Assembly: GCF_014654615.1 (NCBI RefSeq)
Contig: NZ_BNBB01000014.1
Location: 62,001 to 126,000, forward strand
From: Streptosporangium violaceochromogenes
GTDB taxonomy: Bacteria; Actinomycetota; Actinomycetes; Streptosporangiales; Streptosporangiaceae
DNA: 64,000 bases
Direction of reading: 5' to 3'
Positions 43,820-52,675 of the stretch are shown here, one piece after another (the stretch's first letter is position 1; each line of letters starts with the position of its first letter). The position numbers and the translations under genes are program-made. The notes under the pieces were generated by a model, which searched no databases, had not been told where the DNA came from, and worked only from the letters and a program-made list of their open reading frames with translations.

Positions 43820-45318
43820 CTGCCACCGTGGAGAGCGCCCGCACGTACGAGGTTCGTACCTACGGGTGCCAGATGAACGTGCACGACTCCGAGCGTCTGT
43901 CGGGCCTTCTCGAAGACGCCGGATACATCCCGGCGCCCGAGGGGGAGACGGCCGACGTGGTCGTGTTCAACACCTGTGCCGTGCGGGAGAACGCCGACAA
44001 CCGGCTTTACGGCAATCTCGGCCACCTGCGCCCCTCGAAGATCGGCAATCCGGACATGCAGATCGCCGTGGGCGGCTGCCTGGCCCAGAAGGACCAGGGG
44101 GAGATCGTCCGCAGGGCGCCCTGGGTGGACGTGGTGTTCGGCACCCACAACATCGGCTCCCTGCCGGTGCTGCTGGAGCGGGCCCGCGTCCTGCGCGAGG
44201 CCCAGGTCGAGATCAAGGAGTCCCTGGAGACCTTCCCGAGCACGCTGCCGACCAAGCGCGAGTCCGCCTACGCCGCGTGGGTGTCGATCTCGGTCGGGTG
44301 CAACAACACCTGCACCTTCTGCATCGTGCCGTCGCTGCGCGGCAAGGAGAGGGACCGCCGTCCGGGCGACGTGCTCAACGAGGTGCGGACCCTGGTCGAC
44401 CAGGGGGTGCTGGAGATCACCCTCCTCGGCCAGAACGTCAACACCTACGGCGTGGAGTTCGGCGACAGGTTCGCCTTCGGCAAGCTCCTGCGGGCCTGCG
44501 GGGAGATCGACGGCCTGGAGCGCGTCCGGTTCACCAGCCCGCACCCGGCCGCCTTCACCGACGACGTCATCGAGGCCATGGCCGAGACGCCCAACGTGAT
44601 GCACCAGCTCCACATGCCCCTGCAGTCCGGCTCCGACCGGGTCCTGAAGGCCATGCGCCGCTCCTACCGGGCCGAGCGCTATCTGGGCATCATCGACCGG
44701 GTCCGCGCCGCCATGCCCGACGCGGCCGTCTCCACCGACATCATCGTGGGTTTCCCCGGGGAGACCGAGGACGATTTCCAGGGCACGCTGGAGGTGGTCA
44801 GGCGATCGCGTTTCGCCAACGCCTTCACCTTCCAGTACTCCATCCGTCCCGGCACGCCCGCCGCGACCATGGACGGCCAGGTGCCCAAGGAGGTCGTGCA
44901 GGAGCGCTACGAACGGCTCGTCGCCCTGCAGACCGAGATCTCCTGGGAGGAGAACGCCAAGCAGGTCGGCCGGACGCTTGAGGTGCTGGTGGCCGAGGGG
45001 GAGGGGCGTAAGGACGAGGCGACCAACCGCCTGTCCGGCCGTGCCCCCGACAACCGCCTGGTCCACTTCACCCCCGGCGCGTCGGTCCCGCGTCCCGGTG
45101 ACGTGGTCCGCGCCGAGGTGACCTACGCGGCCCCCCACCACCTGGTGGCCGACAGACCCGTCTCCGGCCCGCGCCGCACCCGCGCGGGCGACGCCTGGGA
45201 GGCCCGGAGGGCGGCTCCGGCGCCCCGGGGTGCGGGGGTCATGCTCGGTATGCCCTCGGTCGGCCGTCCCGCCGCTTCGGTGGCCCCCGAGTCCCCGGGC
45301 TGCTCCGCCCGTCACTAG
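43816..45318 (+). CDS. miaB: tRNA-2-methylthio-N6-dimethylallyladenosine synthase
   Basis: MiaB adds a methylthio group to i6A37 of tRNA, using two Fe-S clusters. The 500-residue protein has cluster cysteines C18, C54 and C88 in the N-domain ([20 protein letters not shown]) and the radical-SAM motif C162-x3-C166-x2-C169 ([20 protein letters not shown]). [20 protein letters not shown] follows, with a TRAM domain near residue 390. The last 60 residues are a Pro/Arg/Ala-rich extension beyond usual MiaB. The partner miaA lies 2.8 kb downstream. Confidence 0.96.
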   Translation: MTATVESARTYEVRTYGCQMNVHDSERLSGLLEDAGYIPAPEGETADVVVFNTCAVRENADNRLYGNLGHLRPSKIGNPDMQIAVGGCLAQKDQGEIVRRAPWVDVVFGTHNIGSLPVLLERARVLREAQVEIKESLETFPSTLPTKRESAYAAWVSISVGCNNTCTFCIVPSLRGKERDRRPGDVLNEVRTLVDQGVLEITLLGQNVNTYGVEFGDRFAFGKLLRACGEIDGLERVRFTSPHPAAFTDDVIEAMAETPNVMHQLHMPLQSGSDRVLKAMRRSYRAERYLGIIDRVRAAMPDAAVSTDIIVGFPGETEDDFQGTLEVVRRSRFANAFTFQYSIRPGTPAATMDGQVPKEVVQERYERLVALQTEISWEENAKQVGRTLEVLVAEGEGRKDEATNRLSGRAPDNRLVHFTPGASVPRPGDVVRAEVTYAAPHHLVADRPVSGPRRTRAGDAWEARRAAPAPRGAGVMLGMPSVGRPAASVAPESPGCSARH

Positions 45319-45335
45319 CCCCGCCGTCGGCGCGT

Positions 45336-45372
45336 CCCGTCCCCGAGGCGGGTGACGACTCGCGGGGACGGG
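45336..45372 (+). terminator. miaB terminator
   Basis: CCCGTCCCCG (45336-45345) pairs perfectly with CGGGGACGGG (45363-45372), followed by TTCTT. It lies 17 bases after the miaB stop. Confidence 0.6.
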
Positions 45373-45426
45373 TTCTTCCGGCGGGGGCACGGCCCCCGCG
45401 GGGAGGCGCTCGGCTAATGTGGCCGG

Positions 45427-46095
45427 GTGCTTGTCGCCGCGGCCGTGTGCCCGCATCCTCCGCTGCTGATTCCCACGCTGGCCGGGGCGGCGGCTCCGGA
45501 GCTCGACGGGCTCCGCACGGCCTGCTCTCGTGCCGTGGGCGCCCTGCGGGACGCCCGGCCCGATGCGATCGTGGTGGTCGGCGGCGCCGAGCGGGCCGGG
45601 AGCTACGGCGCCGGAGCCGCGGGAGGCCTGGCCCCCTGGGGGGCCGACGTCCGGGTCGGCGAGGGGGAGCCGGTGCTGCCGCTCTCCCTGACGATCGGCC
45701 GCTGGCTGCTTGAGCGGGAGGGCCTGGCCGCGTCGGAGTTCCACGCCGTGTCGTTCGACGCCTCCGCCGCGACGTGCGCCGGCCTCGGCGTACGGCTGGC
45801 GGCCCGGCCGGGGCGGGTCGCGATGCTCGTCATGGCCGACGGCTCGGCCTGCCTCACCGAGAAGTCCCCGGGGTATCTGGACCCCCGCGCGCGGCGGTAC
45901 AACGCGGCGATCGTCGAGGCGCTGGCCGCCGGCGAGGTCCCGGCGCTCGACCCCGGTGAAGCCGCCGAGCTGTGGGTGCAGGGCAGGGCGGCCCTGCAGG
46001 TGCTGGGCGGGGTCCAGGGCCACCTCGGCGGGGAGGTCCTCTACGATGCGGCTCCCTACGGCGTCGGCTATTTCGTCGTCCGCTGGACGGAGTGA
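45427..46095 (+). CDS. LigB-like (class III extradiol dioxygenase superfamily) protein
   Basis: A 222-residue protein beginning VLVAAAVCPHPPLLIPTLAG, the LigB/MEMO-type N-terminus with the first metal histidine in CPHPPLL. VVVGGAERAGSYGAGAAGGL, MLVMADGSACLTEKSPGYLD, AELWVQGRAALQVLGGVQGH and VLYDAAPYGVGYFVVRWTE follow. The place where LigB enzymes carry a second histidine appears to be Ala-Glu here, so catalysis may be changed or lost. The gene commonly lies between miaB and miaA in actinobacteria, which hints at a link to tRNA modification (inference). TAATGT is 6 bases before the GTG, a leaderless layout. Confidence 0.75.
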   Translation: MLVAAAVCPHPPLLIPTLAGAAAPELDGLRTACSRAVGALRDARPDAIVVVGGAERAGSYGAGAAGGLAPWGADVRVGEGEPVLPLSLTIGRWLLEREGLAASEFHAVSFDASAATCAGLGVRLAARPGRVAMLVMADGSACLTEKSPGYLDPRARRYNAAIVEALAAGEVPALDPGEAAELWVQGRAALQVLGGVQGHLGGEVLYDAAPYGVGYFVVRWTE

Positions 46096-46535
46096 GGCGG
46101 GGCGGTCCGGCCGGTGTCACGGGAACGGTCGCCTTCCCCTCCGTTCCGAGGGGAAAAGGAGGGCTGGAAAACCTCGGTCAGGTTCGCCGGGCCCCGCTTC
46201 GTACGGCCGCCGCGCCGGCGAAAAAGGCGGTGATCAGGGCCTTCCTTGGGGGGCGACGGCCCTCCTTTCCCTTTTCCTGTCACTGAATATATTTATTCAT
46301 TTCTTTCGGCGTCCTTCTTGTCAGGGAATTCGTGTGTGCGTGTACGTGGATTTTATGTCGCTTTTCTCTGACGGTTCCCGGCGGATGTGTTTTTGAGGCG
46401 CCGTGGTCGCGGCGTATCGCTCCGTGCCGATCGTGTATACCGGCGGTGATGGGCGCGGTGATTTCGCTCCGCGAATTCAGGTGATTTTCCGTACCAGGGT
46501 GTACGGTCGGCGTGGATCTTGTCATGATTGTGGCC
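46096..46535. other. AT-rich gap before the VOC-like gene
   Basis: About 440 bases with no supported gene. The middle part (about 46255-46400) is far richer in A+T than the chromosome. It contains GAATATATTTATTC and several T runs. An inverted repeat CCGTAC-N6-GTACGG lies at 46489-46506, just before the VOC-like gene, and TACGGT inside it could be a -10. The base composition suggests foreign or regulatory DNA. Confidence 0.4.
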
Positions 46536-46949
46536 ATGGTCGTCAGCCTGCGTCACATCATGTTTGAGTGTGTCGATCCGTACAATCTGGCTCACTTCTG
46601 GAGTGCCGTGCTCGGCCGCCCCGTGGACGCCGGCGCGAGTTCGTGCTGGGTGAAATTACCCGCCGGCGGCGAGCTGTCCTCGCTGTTGTTTGTGCACAAT
46701 CTTTCCGGCAGGCGAGGGGGCAATCGCCTCTTCATCCGGATCGGCTCCGAGGACGGGACGCTTGAAGGAGAGGTCAGGCGGCTCATGGGACTGGGGGCCC
46801 TGCTTATCAGCAGGAACGACCGGGGGTGCGGGATGGGATGGGCCGTTATGGCCGACCCGGAGGGCAACGAGTTCTACGTCGACTCCAGCGACGTCGAAGT
46901 GGCGAAAGCCAAGGCGGAACTGATGATTCCTCTCCTCGACGATCGGTGA
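46536..46949 (+). CDS. VOC / glyoxalase-like domain protein
   Basis: A 137-residue single-domain protein, MVVSLRHIMFECVDPYNLAH, FWSAVLGRPVDAGASSCWVK, with a C-terminal WAVMADPEGNEFYVDSSDVE. This is the glyoxalase-like pattern common in actinobacteria. The His of LRHIMF and the Glu of GNEFYV remain, but a middle metal histidine is not obvious, so it may bind a ligand rather than catalyse. I preferred the ATG at 46536, which gives the usual MVVSLRH start. GTG 46512 and ATG 46524 are also open. Its base composition is slightly more AT-rich than its neighbours. Confidence 0.7.
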   Translation: MVVSLRHIMFECVDPYNLAHFWSAVLGRPVDAGASSCWVKLPAGGELSSLLFVHNLSGRRGGNRLFIRIGSEDGTLEGEVRRLMGLGALLISRNDRGCGMGWAVMADPEGNEFYVDSSDVEVAKAKAELMIPLLDDR

Positions 46950-46971
46950 GTGGGCGGGCGAGCCTTTTTTC

Positions 46972-47003
46972 GAAACGTTCCAGCACCGTTCCGGAAACGT
47001 TCC
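46972..47003 (+). promoter_or_regulatory. Paired GAAACGTTCC sites upstream of ogt
   Basis: GAAACGTTCC occurs exactly at 46972-46981 and 46994-47003, 22 bases apart, i.e. two helical turns. Each is a near-palindrome. A further GTTCC lies between them. They stand about 200 bases before ogt and just after the VOC-like stop and a T run, so they could bind a dimeric regulator or be a chance repeat. Confidence 0.4.
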
Positions 47004-47196
47004 GATTCGATCGCCGCTCTTCTGGCGGGTCACCGCCGGCGGGCGGCCCGGCGGTGCCTCCTGCCCGCGTTCCAGAGCCGGGAATTTCCGCCGGTGCCCG
47101 CGGGTTGGGGGTTTCCACGTGCCGCGCCGTGGTGACGGAGAAGGCCGCGTCCGGCGGGCGCCGGGAGCGGTGAGTTCGCGAGAGGATACGGTCCAT

Positions 47197-47727
47197 ATGG
47201 CGAAGACGGTGGCGTTCGGCGATGTCACGACGCCCCTGGGAGACATGTTCGTCGCCGTCACGGAGGACGGCGTGGCGGCGGTCGGCTGGCACGGCCGGCG
47301 ACCGGGGCTCAGGGCACGCCTGCTGGAGGAGATCGGCCTGCCCGAGGTGGACGACCCCGGCAGGACGGCCCCCGTGCTCGGTGAGCTCACCGGCTACTAC
47401 GCGGGCCGGCTGCGGAACTTCGGCGTTCCGGTGGACTGGCGGCTGACCTCGGCCGTGCGGCGCAGGGTGCTCGGCACGCTCCACGAGACGGTGGGCTACG
47501 GCGAGGCCGTGACCTACGGCGAGCTCGCCGCGCGGAGCGGCACGGGCGTTCCCGCCCGCGCGATCGGGTCGATCATGGGGTCCAACCCGGTTCCCATCGT
47601 CGTCCCCTGCCACCGGGTGGTCGCGGGAAACGGCCTGGGTGGCTTCAGCGGCGGGGAGGGCGTGGAGTCCAAGCGGTGGCTGCTCACCCTGGAGGGGTAC
47701 CTCCAGCCAACGCTCGACTGGGAGTGA
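47197..47727 (+). CDS. ogt: Methylated-DNA-protein-cysteine methyltransferase
   Basis: A 176-residue suicide DNA-repair protein that moves the alkyl group from O6-methylguanine to its own cysteine. The active site is PVPIVVPCHRVVAGNGLGGF, with acceptor cysteine C138. RRRVLGTLHETVGYGEAVTY and GELAARSGTGVPARAIGSIM form the helix-turn-helix with the Arg finger. The GGFSGGEGVESKRWLLTLEG end is typical. No Ada-type AraC domain is fused. The start ATG at 47197 has no clear Shine-Dalgarno. The frame is open to 47119. Confidence 0.93.
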   Translation: MAKTVAFGDVTTPLGDMFVAVTEDGVAAVGWHGRRPGLRARLLEEIGLPEVDDPGRTAPVLGELTGYYAGRLRNFGVPVDWRLTSAVRRRVLGTLHETVGYGEAVTYGELAARSGTGVPARAIGSIMGSNPVPIVVPCHRVVAGNGLGGFSGGEGVESKRWLLTLEGYLQPTLDWE

Positions 47728-47749
47728 AAGGCCCTCCCCGCCGCCGGCC

Positions 47750-48088
47750 TCAGGCGCCCGCGGGGCCCGGGGGCGGTGTGCCCTCCCCGTCCGAGGGGCG
47801 ATGCGGGCCGGCCTGATCGGCCGGGGCGGGGGCCCGCGGCACGCCTCCTTCTCCGCTCGTCCCGCCCGCACCGGTCCGGCCGGGCCGCCCCTCCTGCTCC
47901 GTCCGGCCGTCGATCTTGTCGGCCGCCTCCCTGGCCTTCGCCGCAGCGGTGTCGATGTGCTCGTCGTACTTGCCGCCGGTCCGCTCCTTGGCGGCCCGCG
48001 CGGCCTTGTCGATGCCCTGCTTGGCGAGATCCTCGACCTTGGTGTCGTGGTCGCCGAGCAGGCTCTTGACCTTGTCGAAGAACGACAT
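47750..48088 (-). CDS. MT0933-type antitoxin-like small protein
   Basis: A 112-residue hydrophilic protein. The first 60 residues, [60 protein letters not shown], match the Rv0909/MT0933 antitoxin pattern of short Lys/Asp/Ala helices ending in a GGKYDEHID segment. The remaining 50 residues are Gly/Pro-rich and disordered. Such proteins are usually paired with a polyketide-cyclase-like toxin gene. None is next to it, so the antitoxin label rests on family resemblance only. It diverges from miaA and its start codon is only 75 bases from the miaA start. Confidence 0.72.
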   Translation of the reverse strand: MSFFDKVKSLLGDHDTKVEDLAKQGIDKAARAAKERTGGKYDEHIDTAAAKAREAADKIDGRTEQEGRPGRTGAGGTSGEGGVPRAPAPADQAGPHRPSDGEGTPPPGPAGA

Positions 48089-48162
48089 TGGTGAATCCCC
48101 CGATCCGACGCGCGTCAACGTCGTCTCTCATGCATACCCGGGAAGTTGACACACTTATCACC

Positions 48163-49068
48163 GTGCGTCAGCTACCAGTCATCGCCGTCATCGGGCCGAC
48201 CGCGGCCGGGAAGTCCGACCTCGCCGTGGACCTGGCCCTCGCACTGGGCGGGGAGGTCCTCAACACCGACTCCATGCAGCTTTACCGGGGGATGGACATC
48301 GGCACAGCGAAGCTGTCCCCGGAGGAGCGGCGGGGTGTCCCGCACCACCTGCTCGACGTCTGGGACGTGACCAGGACCGCGAGCGCGGCGGAGTACCAGT
48401 CGCTCGCCCGCCCCCTGATCGACGACCTGAGAGGCAGGGGGGTGGTGCCGATCCTGGTCGGAGGCTCGGGCCTCTACGTCCGGGCCGCCCTCGACGACCT
48501 GGAGTTTCCCGGGACCGACCCGGAGATCCGCGCCCGGCTGGAGGCCGAGCTCGCGCGCGTCGGCCCGGCCCCGCTGCATGAGCGGCTCCGCGGCCTGGAT
48601 CCCCGGGCCGCCGAGGCGATCCTTCCCGGCAACGGCCGCAGGATCGTCCGGGCGCTGGAGGTCGTCGAGCTCTCCGGGCGGCCTTTCTCGGCCACGATGC
48701 CCTCCTACAACGCCGTCTACGACAGCGTGCAACTGGGTGTGGAGGTGCCCAGGGAGGTCCTGGACGAGCGGGTCGCCGCGCGGGTGAGACGCATGTGGGA
48801 GGCCGGGCTGGTGGAGGAGGTCCGCGGGCTGGCCGCGCGGGGGCTCGCCAAGGGCCGTACGGCCAGCCGCGCGCTGGGGTACGCCCAGGTGCTGCGGTTC
48901 CTCGACGGCGAGTGGAGCGAGGAACAGGCCATGGAGGAGACGATCCGCGCCACGCGCAGGTTCGTCCGCCGCCAGGAGTCGTGGTTCCGCCGCGACCCCC
49001 GGGTGGTCTGGCTGCCCCAGCGGGAGCCGGACCTCCTCGGGCGGGCGCTCGCCGTGGTGCGCCGGTGA
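48163..49068 (+). CDS. miaA: tRNA dimethylallyltransferase
   Basis: MiaA transfers a dimethylallyl group to A37 of tRNAs reading U-starting codons, making i6A for MiaB. The 301-residue protein has Walker [21 protein letters not shown] (residues 11-18 for the loop), [40 protein letters not shown] and [19 protein letters not shown], then [20 protein letters not shown]. The start GTG at 48163 gives [13 protein letters not shown], the family norm. ATG 48130 is also open. No Shine-Dalgarno is visible. dapF follows after 48 bases. Confidence 0.95.
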   Translation: MRQLPVIAVIGPTAAGKSDLAVDLALALGGEVLNTDSMQLYRGMDIGTAKLSPEERRGVPHHLLDVWDVTRTASAAEYQSLARPLIDDLRGRGVVPILVGGSGLYVRAALDDLEFPGTDPEIRARLEAELARVGPAPLHERLRGLDPRAAEAILPGNGRRIVRALEVVELSGRPFSATMPSYNAVYDSVQLGVEVPREVLDERVAARVRRMWEAGLVEEVRGLAARGLAKGRTASRALGYAQVLRFLDGEWSEEQAMEETIRATRRFVRRQESWFRRDPRVVWLPQREPDLLGRALAVVRR

Positions 49069-49104
49069 CGCGGACCGCCGCCGGGTGCCGGAGGACGGCG
49101 CCTA

Positions 49105-49116
49105 TAGGGTTGGGAC
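49105..49116 (+). promoter_or_regulatory. dapF -10 element, near-leaderless
   Basis: TAGGGT (49105-49110, within TATAGGGT) is 6 bases before the dapF ATG with no Shine-Dalgarno. dapF may thus be made from its own leaderless transcript besides read-through from miaA. Confidence 0.45.
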
Positions 49117-49923
49117 ATGCGATTCGTCAAGGGACACGGCACCGAGAACGACTTCGTGATCCTCCCCGACCCCGACGGCGAGCTGGAGCTGTCGGCGGCC
49201 TTGGTCGCGGCGGTGTGCGACCGGCGTGCCGGGATCGGCGCCGACGGCGTGCTGCGCGTGACGCGGACGAAGCTCAGCCCCGAGGTGTCGGGCCAGGCGG
49301 ACGCGGCCGAGTGGTTCATGGACTACCGCAACGCCGACGGCGGGGCCGCCGAGATGTGCGGCAACGGCGTCAGGGTCTTCGCCCGCTACCTCGTCGACGC
49401 GGGCCTGGCCGAGCCGGGGGAGTTCGGCGTGGCGACCCGCGCCGGGGTCAGGCGCGTACGGCTGGCCCGGACCGGCGACGTGACCGTGGACATGGGGCCG
49501 CCCCGGGTGCTGGGCCACAGCGTCGCCACCGTCGGAGGCCGTGACTACGAGGGGCTCCACATCGACATGGGCAACCCCCACCTGGCGTGCGTCACCGGAG
49601 ACCCGGTCGGGCGGTTCGACCTGACCCACCAGCCCGCGTTCGACCCGGGGGTCTTCCCCGGCGGGGTGAACATCGAGCTGCTCAACGCGGTGGGGCCGCG
49701 CCGGGTGGTCATGCGGGTCTTCGAGCGGGGGTCGGGCGAGACACGCTCGTGCGGCACCGGCGCCGTCGCCTCGGCGGTGGCGGCGGCCCACCTGGCCGGG
49801 GAGAGCGCCGGCACCTGGATCGTCCAGGTGCCGGGCGGCGCGCTCACCGTCGTCCTCGACGAGGACACCAGCCGTCTGGCGGGCCCCGCCGTCCTGGTCG
49901 CCTCGGGGGAACTGACGCTCTGA
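49117..49923 (+). CDS. dapF: Diaminopimelate epimerase
   Basis: DapF interconverts LL- and meso-diaminopimelate without cofactor, using two cysteines. The 268-residue protein has MRFVKGHGTENDFVILPDPD, the first catalytic cysteine C81 in GGAAEMCGNGVRVFARYLVD, and the second C212 in ERGSGETRSCGTGAVASAVA. MGNPHLACVTGDP is typical. Length is normal. The miaA-dapF pair is conserved in actinobacteria and is usually followed closely by hflX. Here hflX lies 12.6 kb further on. Confidence 0.96.
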   Translation: MRFVKGHGTENDFVILPDPDGELELSAALVAAVCDRRAGIGADGVLRVTRTKLSPEVSGQADAAEWFMDYRNADGGAAEMCGNGVRVFARYLVDAGLAEPGEFGVATRAGVRRVRLARTGDVTVDMGPPRVLGHSVATVGGRDYEGLHIDMGNPHLACVTGDPVGRFDLTHQPAFDPGVFPGGVNIELLNAVGPRRVVMRVFERGSGETRSCGTGAVASAVAAAHLAGESAGTWIVQVPGGALTVVLDEDTSRLAGPAVLVASGELTL

Positions 49924-50110
49924 AGGCGCCGCGGCGGGGCACCGCCGGCGTGGACCGGCGGGCCCGGCGCCGGGAACGCTCCCGTGGCCCGGCCTTTCCC
50001 TCCGGCCCGGCCCGTGGGAAGGAGAGGCCCGGACCGGGGAGGACATCCCCTTCGGGCGGGGCGCCGGAGCCGTTTGGGGCATGGTCGCCGACCTGGCAGA
50101 CTGACGTCTC

Positions 50111-52387
50111 ATGGACGTGGACATCTGGGCCTGGGTGGGCGACACCCAGCGGCAACTGCACGAAGCCGGAAACACCGGCCTGGCCATGGCGATCGGCGAT
50201 GTGCCCGCGCAGGCTCTGGAGGGCCGATACTCGCAGCTTGACGTGCTGGCCCCGGCCATCGCGCAGCAGGCGGAGAACCTGGAGCTGCCCTGGCTGGAGT
50301 TCTACGCCCGCTACTGGCACCTGATCGGCCGCGTCGGCGACCGTGCCCAGGGCGCCGTGGCCGTGGCCGACGCCGAGACCCTGGTCGAGTTCGCCGGGCG
50401 ACAGGACGTCCGCGACTGCCCCGCGGCTCCCGGGGCCGCCGTCGCCCTGGCCGTCGTTCAGGCCAACACCGACGGCCCCGGCTACGCCGCCGAGCGGCTG
50501 GCGGCCCTCGGCGCGCTCGGCGTCGAGCCGGACTCCCCGGCCTTCTCCGCCGTCGCCGAGCAGTACGTCGCGGCCCTGGTGGACGCCGGTCGCGCCGCCG
50601 AGGCGGTCACCCACGCGGAGTCGGCGGTGGCGAGGCTGGGTGAGGCGGGCCGCGAGGCGAGCTGGGAGCTGGCCGCCGCCTCGGCCCGCGCGCTGCTGGC
50701 CGGGGGCCGCGCCGAGGACGCGCTCACCGCGCTCGACGCCGCGACCGGGTTCAAGCCCGACGACCCGGTGGCCAGGCCCCGCCGTGAGGGCGTGCTGCGC
50801 GCGCTCGTGCTCGCCACGCTCGACCGGATGCAGGAGTCCGTCGACGCCCTGCCCGACCTCGACGTGGTTGGCGATCACCCCCGTGAATGGGTCGAGTGGA
50901 CGCACGCCATCCGCGGTCTCGCCGGGGCCGGCCGCATCACCAACACCTGGCAGCTCGGCCGGGTGCTCAAGCAGTGGATCGACTACTTCGCCATGATGGG
51001 CGGCTATCACACCAGGGTCGAGCTGGCCCTCCTCGCCGGCGAGCTGGCGGTCGCCCGGCAGGGGGTCTGGCAGGCGCGGCTGCTGGCGGACGTCGCCGAG
51101 TCCGCCGCCGGCGAGCTGCGCGCCCCCGGCGACGTCCCCGACCGGATCGCCGCGCTGCGCGCCGCCGCCGACGCGGTCGTCGAGCCCGACGCCCCGGGGC
51201 CCGAGGCCGAGCTGGTCGGCTACTTCGACGCCGCCGACGGCTTCAACGCCGATCCCGAGCGCTGGGTGGGCTGGCTGACCCCGCTGTCCGGCCGGGACGT
51301 GGAGGCCACCCGCCGGCACACCACCACGCTGGGCTTCCTCGGCTACCCCGCCAGGGGCGCCGACATCTACTGGACGATGCTGGTCGAGTCGGGCGACCTT
51401 GAGGCCGCCGACCCGCAGGACGTCTCCTACCTCGTCGGCCTGCTGATCGACGCCCGCCAGGACGAGCGCCTGGAGCAGATGGCGCGGCGGCTCCCCGACG
51501 CCCAGCGTCATCTCGCCCTGGGACGCCTGCACCGCGCGAGGGAGCGCTGGGAGCAGGCCGCGGCCGAGGGGGAGGCGGCGGTCGCCGCCGGTGCCGGGGT
51601 CGAGGCGAGCCGCCTGTGGGCCACCGCCGTGCAGCAGGGGGGCGACAACCTCAAGGGCGCCGCGATCCTGCGCGACGTCCTCGACGCGGAGGCGGTCGAG
51701 CCGGAGGACGTCTGGCGGATGATCACCATGGCGACGGTCGCGGAAGACTGGGAGACCGTCCGCGCCGGCACCACCAAGCTCGGCATGCCGTTGCAGTCGG
51801 ACGAGGGGCCGATCGAGGAGGAGATGGGCCTGGTGCGCATCGTCCTTCCGGCCCCCGACGGCAGTCAGCGCGCCGTCATCGGCCTGCGGACCGGCCCCGC
51901 CACGGCCCGTCTGGCCATCCCGCAGCCCCCCGGCATGGAGTACAACGCCGGGGACCTGGTCGTCTTCGACCCGCAGCTGCTGGAGCCGCTGCCCGAGAGC
52001 AAGGAGGAGCAGGAGGGCTTCATCCCGCCGTTCGGCGCGGTCGGCATCCTTCGGCCCGGCGGCTACACCAGCTGGTTCTTCGACGGCGCGGCGCCGAGCG
52101 AGGCCGAGTGGGCCGAGTTCAACGAGGTCATGGCCGAGCGGGGCTGGCCGATGTGGGTCTACAGCGACGAGAACTACACCGTGACGCACCCGACCTCGGG
52201 AGAGAGACTGCCGGGCGTGTTCGGCTGGATCGCCGTCCCGCCGGAGGTCACGCCGGTCGAGGTCGACGCGGTGCTCGACGACGCCACCGAGCGCTGGGTC
52301 CACCCGCTGGCCTGGCTCGACCTGGCCAAGACCGTCGACGTCGAGGTGGAGCGGCACGAGCGCATCGTCAAGGAGTACGGCCTGTAG
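50111..52387 (+). CDS. Uncharacterised TPR-like helical-repeat protein
   Basis: A 758-residue soluble protein with no signal peptide or membrane segment. Residues about 1-560 are Ala/Leu/Glu-rich antiparallel helices with TPR-like spacing: EQYVAALVDAGRAAEAVTHA, ASARALLAGGRAEDALTALD, AVARQGVWQARLLADVAESA, ALGRLHRARERWEQAAAEGE. The C-terminal 190 residues form a different, beta-rich and aromatic domain: EEMGLVRIVLPAPDGSQRAV, AGDLVVFDPQLLEPLPESKE, GGYTSWFFDGAAPSEAEWAE, VFGWIAVPPEVTPVEVDAVL, WVHPLAWLDLAKTVDVEVER. I do not recognise this domain. TPR proteins serve as scaffolds, so a partner-binding role is likely, but no function can be assigned. It stands alone between dapF and a cupin gene. The ATG at 50111 lacks a clear ribosome site. 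Confidence 0.8.
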   Translation: MDVDIWAWVGDTQRQLHEAGNTGLAMAIGDVPAQALEGRYSQLDVLAPAIAQQAENLELPWLEFYARYWHLIGRVGDRAQGAVAVADAETLVEFAGRQDVRDCPAAPGAAVALAVVQANTDGPGYAAERLAALGALGVEPDSPAFSAVAEQYVAALVDAGRAAEAVTHAESAVARLGEAGREASWELAAASARALLAGGRAEDALTALDAATGFKPDDPVARPRREGVLRALVLATLDRMQESVDALPDLDVVGDHPREWVEWTHAIRGLAGAGRITNTWQLGRVLKQWIDYFAMMGGYHTRVELALLAGELAVARQGVWQARLLADVAESAAGELRAPGDVPDRIAALRAAADAVVEPDAPGPEAELVGYFDAADGFNADPERWVGWLTPLSGRDVEATRRHTTTLGFLGYPARGADIYWTMLVESGDLEAADPQDVSYLVGLLIDARQDERLEQMARRLPDAQRHLALGRLHRARERWEQAAAEGEAAVAAGAGVEASRLWATAVQQGGDNLKGAAILRDVLDAEAVEPEDVWRMITMATVAEDWETVRAGTTKLGMPLQSDEGPIEEEMGLVRIVLPAPDGSQRAVIGLRTGPATARLAIPQPPGMEYNAGDLVVFDPQLLEPLPESKEEQEGFIPPFGAVGILRPGGYTSWFFDGAAPSEAEWAEFNEVMAERGWPMWVYSDENYTVTHPTSGERLPGVFGWIAVPPEVTPVEVDAVLDDATERWVHPLAWLDLAKTVDVEVERHERIVKEYGL

Positions 52388-52397
52388 CGGGCCGGCT

Positions 52398-52437
52398 CTC
52401 CGTCCGCCGTGCGGGCTTGGCCGTCCGGCGGACGGAG
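52398..52437 (+). terminator. Hairpin after the TPR-like gene
   Basis: CTCCGTCCGCCG (52398-52409) is perfectly complementary to CGGCGGACGGAG (52426-52437) with a 16-base loop, 10 bases after the stop codon. No U tract follows. Confidence 0.55.
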
Positions 52438-52675
52438 GGCGCGGGGCGGCCCGGTGGTCCCGCCGGGCCCGTCACGACGGCGACCTTCCCCGCCTCCGGC
52501 GCCGGGTCCTCCGTGACCGGGGCCGTGACTGCCGGTGGACGGCGGAATTCTCGTAACCTGAGGGCCCCCAGAGGTAATCGTGTTGCCCCGGTCAAGAGTC
52601 CGGTCTTGTGAGGCCTGCGCGTTTTCGACGGGCGCGTGAGGGTTCCTGGCACACAGGTGAGCGGATGGAGGCATT

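Noticed and set aside
46489..46506. Resemblance of CCGTAC-N6-GTACGG to mercury-type MerR operators
   Set aside because: The spacer is 6 rather than 4 bases and there are no mercury or metal-resistance genes nearby. I kept it only as an unidentified palindrome.
47750..48088. A complete toxin-antitoxin module next to ogt
   Set aside because: Only the antitoxin-like half is present. Neighbours are housekeeping genes.
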